Shown piece after piece: positions 55,801 to 64,000 of a stretch of DNA of 64,000 nucleotides. The DNA comes from Lenzites betulinus. Its lineage: Eukaryota > Basidiomycota > Agaricomycetes > Polyporales > Polyporaceae. The notes beneath the pieces are model-generated. The model was not told the DNA's origin, did no database searches, and worked only from the letters and a program-made list of their open reading frames with translations. Each line of letters starts with the position of its first letter. Positions within the stretch are counted from its first letter, which is position 1. The translations under genes and the position numbers were made by a program. The stretch lies in NCBI GenBank assembly GCA_022264855.1, contig JABYQU010000010.1:620001-684000 (forward strand), in the 5' to 3' direction.

Positions 55801-58800
55801 ATGGAAGGGTACAAACTGACCCTCCCGGTGGGCAGCCCACGCCACGGACAAGACCACGAATTACGCAATTATCCAATACCGTCGTACGCTACGGAGGGAC
55901 GCAAAACTCGCATGTCGCGTTTGAGCGGTCTCGTTCTAGGCGGTGTGCTGGTTGCTGCGCTGATACTAAATGCATCCTACCTCCCACACCTCTTCGCCTC
56001 ATCTCGAGATATCCAAGGCGCACAGCGGCTGCCGCTCGGCGCCCAAGACATACTCCGCCAATGCGCAGGACTGCACGCCGTCCCAGGCCCACCGTCGGAT
56101 TTTCGGGAGCGTGAACGCTCCGACCGGTTCGAGCAGGGGACCCGGCCTACCCTCCTCAAGAACGCTACTCTATGGACCGGCGCGCGCAACGGCAGCGAAA
56201 TCGTGTACGGAGACATATTTCTGGACAACGGACTTGTACGCGGCATCGGTTACATCCCGGAGGCCCTATATGCGGACCGCGACGTAGACGTCGTGGATGC
56301 TCATGGGGCCTGGGTCACCCCCGGGATAGGTTAGTCGTGCGCCCGACTTCTTTGCTGTACAGCGCCCTGACGTGAAATATCATCGTGTAGTGGATATTCA
56401 TACCCATCTAGGCCTCATCAGCGCACCGGTCACTGCTGGTGCTCTTGACTTCAGCTCTGCACATGGGCCTATTCTACCGTGGTTGCGAAGTATTGACGGC
56501 TTCAATACCCATGACGACGCGTTTGCGCTCGCAGTTGCGGGAGGAGTGACGTCCGCCCAAGTGTTGCCTGGAAGCGAGAATATCATTGGTAGGTTAGAGC
56601 GTGAACTTTGTGACTCTGGACTGATTTTCTCAACGCTTGGTATAGGCGGACAAGCGTTCATGGTGAAGTTGCGCAAGACATCACAGCGGTCGCCGACCTC
56701 CATGCTCATCGAACCGCCTTATACACTGAACGGCACCATTCCCGACCCAAACTCGCCTGGTCGTTGGCGGCACCTCAAGTGCGTGCCAGATGCCCCTGCT
56801 TATGTACGTAGTGAGCGCTATACTGATGATTGTCACGTTCTAGACAGGCTTGCGGGGAGAGCACCCGCGGATACGGCAACCGCATGGACAACATGTGGGC
56901 GCTGCGCTCTGCGTATGCAGAGGCGCGGAAAATGCGCGACTCTCAGGATGCCTTTTGCGCGAGGGCAAAGGCGGGCTTGTGGAACGAGATTGAAGGCCAG
57001 AGCTATCCAGAGGATTTGAGATGGGAGGCTCTGGTTGACGTCCTTCGTGGGAGGGTGAAGGTATGCTATCCCACGTGCATTTAGGAGGTACACGACCTCT
57101 CATACATCGGTAAAGGTTTCTACGCATTGTTATGAGCAATTTGACCTCGACGGGATCATCAGGGTATGTCAAACGCGCTTTCAGCAGCGACGTTGCGCCT
57201 TGTTGATCGGAGATATTATATTTTACAGTTGACGCAGGAGTTCAGGTTTCCCATTGCCTCCCTTCACCACGCACACGAAGCATATCTTGTGCCAGAGCTA
57301 CTGAAAAATATGTAAGCAGGCTCGCCCAATCGAATACATCATACTTAACGACTCTTCTTACAGGTACGGAGGCATTCCCACCATGGCACTCTTCGCAGAT
57401 AGTTCGCGCTTTAAGAGGGAGGCATATCGCGGCTCCAGATTTGCCCCTCGCATACTGGCAGATCACGGCTTCCCTATAGCCATGAAGGTATGTGCATCAC
57501 TCTCCATAAGTTGCCTCAGTGTCTAATTATCTGGACAGTCAGACCACCCGGTCCTCATCAGCCGTTATTTAGCCTTTGAGGCACAACAAGCACACTACAA
57601 CGGTGGGCACTACACAGCAATTTGATCCACACTGATTCTCACCGCCCAATGCAGGTCTCCCACCCCACCTCGCTCTCGCTTCCATAACGTCCGTACCAGC
57701 GGCCGCAGCAGGACTGTCGCACCGCATTGGCATCCTGCGCGAAGGCGCTGACGCAGACGTCGTCCTCTGGGACTCGCACCCACTGCAGCTCGGCGCGACC
57801 CCGCGCAAGGTCTGGATCGACGGCATCCTCCAAGTTGGCAACGACACCGACCACGTCCTCATCGGGCCCGGCAAGACCGCGCCAGAATGGCACGAGGCCC
57901 CCGAGGTGCCCGACTTCACCGCTGAGCGCGAGGCCGCGTTCAAGTGGGACGGTCTGCCGCCGCTGGAGAGCATGCGTACCGTCGCCGGGCGCGTCGCGTT
58001 CCAAAATGTGCGGGAGGTGTTCTTGCGGCAGGGCGGGGACCGGGCCGGGATCATGCAGGAGTTCGGGCTTGGTCGCGATGATGAGGCAGGCGTGACGCAT
58101 GTCATTGTCGACCGGGGTCGTGTTTCGTGCGTCGGGCCTGTGTGCGAGGGTGAGGGCCGGAATGCGGAGGTCAGGGTGGACCTGCGCGGGGGAACGATTG
58201 CACCGGGTATGATGACCTTCGGCACCGCCCTTGGAATAGAGGAGATACAGAGTGAACCGTCGACGGGCGACGGGACCCCGTTCGACCCTCTGTATCAAGA
58301 CGTGCCGAAAATTATGGGCGACGTGGGCGGACTGGTGAGGGTAGACGATGCTCTGATTTTTGGAACAAGGAATGCATTGTGAGTTCCTCTATACTCTATT
58401 GTGGATATTCCTCATTGTGGTTTTTGAAGGGTCGCGCACCGCGCGGGGGTCACGTACGCCACGACGTCATTCGCGAGGTCCCCAGTGTTCCTGCGCGACA
58501 AGTTCATGGGCGGCCTCTCGGCGACGTTCCGCACTGGGGCACCGCACGCTCTCGATAGAACCGCAATCATCAAGCCTATCACCGCGCTGCACGTCGCTAT
58601 CGGCAGAGCGCCGCCCGTGTCGTACTCCCCACATTCTGTGAGCTTGAGCACCGAGATTGCTACCCTACGTCACCTCTTGCTGGACGGCGAGGACCCGCGT
58701 ACGCAGACGGGCGAATGGTTCAAGAAGGCCGCCGATGTGAGCGTGGATTACCGTTGCATGGATGAATTGATCTCATTGGCTCTGGCAGGGCTCAATACCA

Positions 58801-59501
58801 CTTGTGGTCGAGGTGTCGAGCGCGGACATCATGGCGACACTGATCCGCCTCAAAAGCGAGGTCGAGGAGAAGCGGGGGACGTATATGCGCATGGTATTCT
58901 CGCGTGCCACTGAAGCGCATCTCCTCGCAGAGGAAATAGGTGCGTGCTCAACAAGATTGTTCTGATAGTATGCTGACCGTCTTACTCCGTAGCTCATGCG
59001 GGTATCGGCGTGATACTGTCCCCTTCGAGACAATTCCCTTGGTCGTGGGACGACCGCCGGATGTAAGTTCCAATAGACTATGATGCGGTAGAGACCTCGT
59101 CACTCATAGTATGCTTCAGTCTTCCCGGACCACCGTTGACCAACAACACGACTTTGGGTACCCTCCTCAAGCACGGCGTAACGGTGGGACTGGGGACGTG
59201 GGAAACGTGTCATGTTCCATCCACGCGCTTTGACATTGGATGGGTACGTCGTTCTGTGCATCTGCGCCACACCATCATTGACGAGCGCGGCATATAGGCC
59301 ATCCTCGAGTCGAACAACTGGATCAATAAAAGGCAGGCGTACGAGCTCGTCTCGACCAATCTGGAGAAGCTCCTCGATCTGGAGGGTTGGATTGGTGACA
59401 TGGGCGACCTGGTGGCGTACGAGGGGGGCAGCGCGCTGGATTTCACCAGCAAGCCAGTCGCGATAGTTTCCCCCGCACGACAGCTAGTGGAGATATTGTG
59501 A
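55801..59501 (+). CDS. membrane-anchored amidohydrolase-superfamily protein
   Basis: Fourteen exons: 55801-56329, 56391-56588, 56646-56803, 56848-57060, 57116-57163, 57229-57311, 57364-57487, 57539-57602, 57655-58378, 58430-58736, 58789-58939, 58993-59062, 59120-59243 and 59298-59501, about 998 residues. A single N-terminal membrane segment (~40-60, LSGLVLGGVLVAALILNASY) suggests a type II protein. The metal-dependent hydrolase core is visible: VTPGIVDIHTHLG (HxH), STHCYEQFDLDGIIR, LHHAHEAYLVPELL and SDHPVLISRY. A composite-domain stretch follows (LREGADADVVLWD). A second, less conserved lobe fills the C-terminal third. Similar basidiomycete proteins are often labelled carbohydrate esterase family 9 (N-acetylglucosamine-6-phosphate deacetylase-like); the real substrate is not evident. 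Its last two exons are copied at 61,667-61,953. Confidence 0.82.
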
Positions 59502-61440
59502 TATATTAACCCACGTCTGGCCTCTAGTGTTACATCCTGTGTAGCGATATTGGTGTAGAGATAATGGTATACGATCCTATATTCTGCGTTTCTTGCTACG
59601 TGCTTCGGCGAGCTCTTGCAGCCGCTTTCTCTTATCTCTCACGGGAGACTGTGAATAAGATGGTCCCGCTTCTTCATCCGTGACTGGCGTATGCGCCCGA
59701 TATGGGAGGCTACCCGCCTGCTCTTCGCTGGGAGGCTCTGCGACTACCGCTGTAGAGCTTCCTGCAACAGGCTGGGATGCGGTGCTGTGCAGTCGACATA
59801 TGAGTGAATGTATGCGTTGCAGCGAAGGATGACATACGACACGACGTCAGCTACTGCAGGCTCATCGTCCGAGGACGGGCTCCCCATTATCGCCTGTCGT
59901 CTACGCACCCTGCCCGGAGCGTGAATCGGCGTCTCAGAGTGTTGACGTTGCCCATCGCCCTGCGGCTCCGGTGTGCTTGCGGGAGAGTCCGCATGTACAG
60001 GTTCGGATTCGGCGTCAGTACTTGAATCGCTGTTGACAGTTTGTTAGTTTTGAATACGCGTAAATTGTACCATATGTCTACCTGCTCTGTGTTTCAGCGT
60101 CGGAGTCGTAGATCCATGCTACCGCGTTCTCTTCCTCTTCTTCTGACAATTGTTTTGCTCTTCTGACATCCATCGCAGCCCATAGTTTTGCCACCTCGCG
60201 AAGATCGTCCCATTGCTCGGACGCAGTATACCGGATGAGTTCGATATCCCATCTTTTGCACCCCTGCCGGCAGATGGGGCAGCGAGTGATATAGTCATCG
60301 ACTATGTGTGGATCTGACTCCAGTTGCGCTACGCACTCGCTGCAGAACGCATGTTGGCAAGGAAAGCTGCCGGGGGACGGTGGTCAGGAGAAGCTCAAAC
60401 GTTCCTAGCTGCAGCTCAGTGTACCTTCTGGCGTCGTGGAGTCGTAAAGTCTCCATGCAGATCCCGCAATCTTCTTCCTGTCTTCCCAAAGATTTCTCAC
60501 ACATGATGTCACGAAACCTTCGGAGCAGCTAGGCCTGTGAGTTAGATCGCTCCTGCAGGCACGTGAGAACAGATATTCGTACTTCGCGCATCTTGTCGGC
60601 GTCGTCGCTGTCCTCGGAGTCGGCCGACTCGACATCCTGGGCCGCCAAGCCTTTCGCGTCGTTATTCAGCTCCAAGTCCATGCTCAACTACACAGCACGC
60701 GCGTAGTTCGTTAGGTCGCTCACACCTAGGAAATACACGGATGGTGGCGTACCTGGTGTATCCTCTTCCTGCACTTTTCATTGGACTGGGAGGCTCCCGA
60801 AGATCAGCACATGTACGAATCCAGCACGAACGAGAATCTGTATGCACCTTCTCAAGCCGTTCCACTTGCTTCTCCAACCGCCACATTTCGTCTGTCATCT
60901 CGGACTTGCTCATGCGAGACATCCTCCTGTGTATTCGGGATTGCAGAAGAGCATCGTCCGCCTCCACGACCCGGTCCAACCTACTCTGAAGAGCCTCGAC
61001 CCTCTTCCGGAGGTACTCGTTCTCCCGCTCGAGTTCCTTCGCGCCCCCAAGGGCCCGCGCGAGAAGTGACTGGACAAGAATCGTCAGACACGTCAGCAGC
61101 TCATTAACGAACTCATTACGCCACTACATATTCACCTGTATAGTAGTGGACGGAGGCGGAAGGCCCGAAGTTTCACGTTCGTCATTTACAGCGCTCGACC
61201 CAGCGGAGCTCGGTTCATAGTCACTTTGCTCCGAGTCGTCTTCGAATATATGCTGGTCCATGGATGCCGTTGCGTTTCGGGCAGAACGATGCGTTGCGGG
61301 TGGCGTCAGTACGCGCGAGGTTTAAGAGGAAGTGCTACTTACGTTGTTTTGACTCTCCGATGGAAAAAGACAAGGACAGACAAGGACCTACAAGGACGTG
61401 CGTCAATCGAAGTGCGGGAAAATGACTAGTACTTGTACAC
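59206..61440 (+). repeat. tandem duplication, first unit (A)
   Basis: This stretch matches 61,667-64,000 in the same orientation with scattered substitutions and small indels. It covers the last part of the amidohydrolase gene (from within exon 13), the complete RING gene A and its upstream flank. Recognisable similarity fades after ~61,440. The physical unit probably continues to 61,670, since the tRNase Z fragment would be its right end. Confidence 0.9.
59577..61261 (-). CDS. coiled-coil RING-finger protein, copy A
   Basis: Eight exons: 61261-61136, 61069-60848, 60785-60753, 60687-60583, 60528-60425, 60366-60082, 60029-59838 and 59784-59577, giving 424 residues. After a short acidic N-terminus comes a coiled coil (~43-160; ELERENEYLRKRVEALQSRL). 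Part of it is a 33-base microexon, SNEKCRKRIHQ. A C3HC4 RING follows: Cys183, Cys186, Cys200, His202, Cys205, Cys208, Cys226 and Cys229 (CGIC..FPCQHAFCSEC..CPIC). The tail is acidic, then Pro-rich, ending in basic KRKRLQELAEARSKKRR. This suggests a nuclear E3 ubiquitin ligase, by family only. The codon aligned with copy B's start is ACG (61306-61304), so translation should start 15 codons later at 61261. Exon 1 lacks some 39 codons present in copy B. Confidence 0.82.
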
Positions 61441-61523
61441 ACTTTTGGAACTCGCCGCAGCTCCGCCCCAGATCCCCTCTGTGAGATCGACGAACCTCAT
61501 GGCCTCGGCCCTCCCTCACTTCC
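61262..61523. promoter_or_regulatory. divergent upstream region, RING copy A / tRNase Z fragment
   Basis: In the unit this short region lies between a leftward RING gene and a rightward tRNase Z gene, so it should serve as a shared promoter. Its RING-proximal half is repeated with changes at 63,852-64,000. Confidence 0.4.
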
Positions 61524-61670
61524 GTGAACATCACCATCCTGGGCAGCGCCGCGTCCGCCCAGCCCTCCTCCACCCGGAACCACTCCGCGCTCGCGCTGCG
61601 ACTCGACGGTGATGTCTGGCTCTTCGACTGTGGCGAGGCCACCCAGCACCAGCTCCAGAAGAGCGCCGTG
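61524..61670 (+). pseudogene. TRZ1: 5' fragment of a tRNase Z (ELAC/Trz1) gene
   Basis: The frame reads NITILGSAASAQPSSTRNHS, then ALALRLDGDVWLFDCGEATQ and HQLQKSAV, the very characteristic N-terminus of tRNase Z, the endonuclease that trims tRNA 3' trailers. The coding match stops at about 61,667-61,670, where the DNA switches to amidohydrolase 3' sequence. In the family the metal-binding HxHxDH motif comes only some 15 residues further on, so this fragment has no active site. The frame runs on for about 23 unrelated codons and stops. The in-frame codon at 61,524 is GTG; the nearby ATG at 61,499 is in another frame, so the true start is unclear. Confidence 0.85.
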
Positions 61671-61953
61671 TCATGTTCCATCCACGTGCTTCGACATTGG
61701 ATGGGTACGTCGTTCAGTTCATCTGCGCCACACCATGATTGACGAGTGTGGCATATAGGCTATCCTGGAGTCGAACAACTGGATCAATAAACGGCAGGCG
61801 TACGAGCTCGTCTCGACCAAACTGGAGAAGCTCCTCGATCTGGAGGGGTGGATTGGCGTCGTGGTGGCGTACGAAGGGGGCAGTGCGCTGGATTTCACCA
61901 GCAAGCCAGTCGCGGTCGTTTCCCCCGCACGACAGCTGGTGGAGATATTGTGA
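61667..61953 (+). pseudogene. orphan copy of the amidohydrolase 3' end
   Basis: It matches 59,206-59,501: the end of exon 13, the 54-base intron with the same GTACGT..ATAG signals, and exon 14 to the stop codon. The last exon still reads AILESNNWINKRQAYELVST and ends in the same QLVEIL-stop. A 9-base deletion near 61,858 removes three codons. It has no promoter or upstream exons, and the tRNase Z fragment enters it in a different frame, so it should not make protein. Confidence 0.9.
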
Positions 61954-62016
61954 TACATTAGCCCGTGCCCGCCCTCTAGTGTTACATCCTGTATACACAG
62001 ATAATGGTATATGATC

Positions 62017-63851
62017 TTATAATCTTCGTTTCTTGCTGCGTGCTTCGGCGAGCTCTTGTAGCCGCTTTCTCTTGTCCCTCACGGGGGATTGCGAATAGGA
62101 TGGTTCTGCTTCTTCCTCTTTGACTGGCGTATGCGGCCGAGCGGGGGGAATACCCGCCTGCTCTTCGCTAGGTGGGTTTGCGGCCACTGCTGTAGAGCTT
62201 CCAGCAACAGGCTGGGATGCAGTGCTGTGCAGTCAAAATATGAGTGAGTGTATGCGCTATAGCGAAGGACGACATACGGCGCGACGTCAGCTACTGTAGG
62301 CTCATCGTCCGAGGATGGGCTCCCCGTTACCGCCCGTCGTCTCCGCACCCTGCTCGGCGCATGGATCGGCGTCTCAGAGTCTTGGCGTTGCTCAGCGCCT
62401 TGTGGCTCCGGTGTGCTTGCAAGAGGGTCCGCATGTACAGGCTCGGAGGCGACAGTGCTTAAATCGTGGTTAACAGTTTGTTAGCTTTCAATACGCCCAA
62501 GGGATTGCAACATCTGCCTACCTGCTCCGTTCTTCAGTGTCGTCATGAATAAACTCTTCCGCGTCCTCTTCCTCTGACGAGGATTCCGCTCTTCTGACGT
62601 CTAGCGCGGCCCAACGGTTGGCCACGTCGAGAAGGGCGTCCCATTGCTCTGACGCGGTATAGCGGATGAGTTCGATATCCTCCCTTTCGCACTCCTGTCG
62701 GCAGGTGGGGCAGCGAACAATCTCAGCATCGGTTATGTGTGGATCTGGCTTCAGTTGCGCTACACAGTCGCTGCAGAACGCGTGCTGGCAAGGAAAGCTG
62801 CCGGGAGATGGTAGTCAGAAAATGCTTCATCCTGACCTACGGCTCGCTGTACCTTTTGGACCTGCGGGGTTGCAACGTCTCCATGCAGATGCCGCACTCT
62901 TCTTTCTCTCCCTCCAGAGAGTTCTCACACATGAGGTCACGAAACTCCCGGAGCAGCTAGGGCACTGAGTGAGATCGCTTGTGCCGGCATGTTAGCACAA
63001 ATGTCCGTACTTTGCGCATCTTGTGGGCACCGTCGCCGACCTCGAAGTCGGCCAACTCGACATCCTGCGCCGCTAATTCTTTGGCTTCGTTCTTCAGCTC
63101 CTTCATACTCAACTACGCAGCACGCGCGCGGTCTGTTAGGTCGCTCACGATCAGGAAATACATCGATAAGGTCGTACCTGGTGTATCCTCTTCCTGCGCT
63201 TCTCATTGGACTGGACAGCTCCCGGAGATCAGCACTTGTACAACTCCAGCACGAACGAGAACCTATATGCACCTTCTCGAGCCGTCGCACTTGCTTCTCC
63301 AACCGCTCCATTTCGGTGTTCATTTCGGACACGCTCATGCGAGCCTTCCGCTTGCGTCTCCGGGGCTGCAGGGGAGCATCGTCCGCCTCCACGACCTGGT
63401 CCAGCCTACGCTCAAGAGCCTCGACCTTCTTCCTGAGGGACTCATTCTCCCGCTCGAGCTCCTTCGCGCCCCCTAAGGCCTGCGTGAGAAGCGTCTGGGC
63501 AAGAATCGTCAGAGACACCAGCAGCTCATCAACGAACTCATTACACCACCACTACATATTCACTTGTAAAGTGGGCGGATGCGGGCTTGCGGAACGAGCA
63601 TCGGATGTTTCACGTTTGCCCTTTCCCGACTGCCTCTTCGCATGACGTTCAGGAGATCGAGAGGTACGTTGCCGTTGCTTAGCCCGGGTCCTGGCTGCTA
63701 ACGGGGTGTCCTGAGCATCTTCCGGCTGCGGTTCATTTACATTGTTCGACCCGGCGGGACTCGGTTCATAATCACTTTGCTCGTCTTCGAGTGTATGTCG
63801 GCTCGTAGATGCTTTTGCGTTTCGCGCAGAACGACGCGTTGCGGGTGGCAT
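62017..63851 (-). CDS. coiled-coil RING-finger protein, copy B
   Basis: Eight exons: 63851-63564, 63494-63273, 63210-63178, 63112-63011, 62956-62862, 62797-62522, 62457-62278 and 62224-62017, giving 467 residues. The architecture is that of copy A: coiled coil (~97-215; ELERENESLRKKVEALERRL), the same 33-base microexon (SNEKRRKRIHQ), then C3HC4 RING with Cys236, Cys239, Cys250, His252, Cys255, Cys258, Cys276 and Cys279, and a basic end. Exon 1 is longer than in copy A and adds a strongly basic stretch (RTRAKQRQRTSRSPERHAKR) that could be a nuclear signal or DNA contact. The intron before exon 7 ends in TTTAAG rather than the CAG used in copy A, moving the junction nine bases while keeping frame. 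Both copies look functional. Confidence 0.83.
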
Positions 63852-64000
63852 CGGTGCGCGCGAGGTTTAGGAGGACTACTTAGTCGTCCGCAAGTCGTTC
63901 GTGGTGGGAAAAGGCAAGGACGTGCGTCAATTGGTGTGCGCCGGGGAATTCAAGGACTAGTTGTAATTCTTCTCAGAACTGAGACATCTACACAGTGGCT
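63852..64000. other. upstream flank of RING copy B, window edge
   Basis: This corresponds to the RING/tRNase Z divergent promoter of unit A. No coding sequence is visible before the window ends. Confidence 0.4.

Larger units (their letters stand above)
61667..64000 (+). repeat. tandem duplication, second unit (B), running off the window
   Basis: Direct repeat of 59,206-61,440. Shared CGTGTCATGTTCCA marks the left edge in both units (59,206 and 61,667). Patchy similarity to the flank of RING copy A (GACTAGT, then TTGTA-like and AACT-like steps) continues almost to 64,000, so the unit's right end is not reached. Confidence 0.88.

Noticed and set aside
59577..61261. RING copy A as a pseudogene because its ancestral-type start is lost
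   Set aside because: All eight exons remain open with intact splice sites and zinc ligands, and an in-frame ATG lies 15 codons downstream.
61440..61670. Transposon insertion as the cause of the broken tRNase Z gene
   Set aside because: No terminal repeats, target-site duplication or transposase/reverse transcriptase is seen, and a simple tandem duplication explains all pieces in order.
61524..61953. A functional fusion of tRNase Z and amidohydrolase
   Set aside because: The tRNase Z frame enters the amidohydrolase copy out of frame and stops after about 23 codons; neither catalytic centre is present.

Overview
This is nuclear DNA of a filamentous basidiomycete, most likely an Agaricomycete. 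It is GC-rich and gene-dense. Genes sit on both strands and are cut by many short introns (mostly 48-70 bases, GT..AG). The proteins are typically fungal: a KDM5 histone demethylase, a Uds1-type septation protein, Aro8, 14-3-3, Gis2, the GPI inositol deacylase Bst1 and a CorA/Mnr2-type Mg2+ transporter. Exon boundaries were worked out by hand from splice signals, reading phase and protein continuity. In the main genes every exon chain closes in frame, which is a strong internal check.

Layout. 0.1-3.0 kb: Uds1 coiled-coil protein (-). 3.6-7.0 kb: Bst1/PGAP1 (-), divergent from the CorA Mg2+ transporter (+, 7.2-9.8 kb). 10.2-16.7 kb: KDM5/JARID1 H3K4 demethylase (-). 18.2-19.1 kb: 14-3-3 (-). 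20.7-22.8 kb: secreted S28 serine peptidase (-). 22.9-25.1 kb: no supported gene. 25.1-28.1 kb: coiled-coil/disordered protein (-), divergent from COQ10 (+, 28.4-29.2 kb). 29.7-31.2 kb: an unrecognised, poorly resolved multi-exon locus (-). 31.9-32.7 kb: Gis2/CNBP zinc-knuckle protein (-). 32.8-36.1 kb: gene-poor, with one small two-exon candidate. 36.1-38.3 kb: aromatic aminotransferase (+). 38.7-41.1 kb: Reb1/TTF-I-like Myb factor (+). 41.5-46.2 kb (+) and 47.0-51.8 kb (-): two different DH-PH Rho GEFs facing each other. 53.1-54.5 kb: leucine-rich-repeat protein (-). 55.8-59.5 kb: membrane-anchored amidohydrolase (+).

The most unusual part is the right end. A unit of about 2.4 kb (3' end of the amidohydrolase gene, a complete eight-exon coiled-coil RING-finger gene, and the 5' end of a tRNase Z gene) has been duplicated in tandem. 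The window therefore holds two diverged RING paralogues (59.6-61.3 and 62.0-63.9 kb), a tRNase Z fragment cut off just before its catalytic histidine motif, and an orphan copy of the amidohydrolase 3' end fused to it at about 61,667-61,670. This predicts an intact tRNase Z gene just beyond the right edge. The RING copies have diverged in start codon, exon 1 length and one splice acceptor, but both keep all eight zinc ligands and open frames.

Functional links are loose, as usual for a fungal chromosome arm. The Uds1 protein and the two Rho GEFs point to septation and polarity; Bst1, CorA and the S28 peptidase to membrane and secretory functions; KDM5 and the Reb1-like factor to chromatin and rDNA control. 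No operon-like or biosynthetic cluster, CRISPR array, tRNA, rRNA or intact transposon was found.
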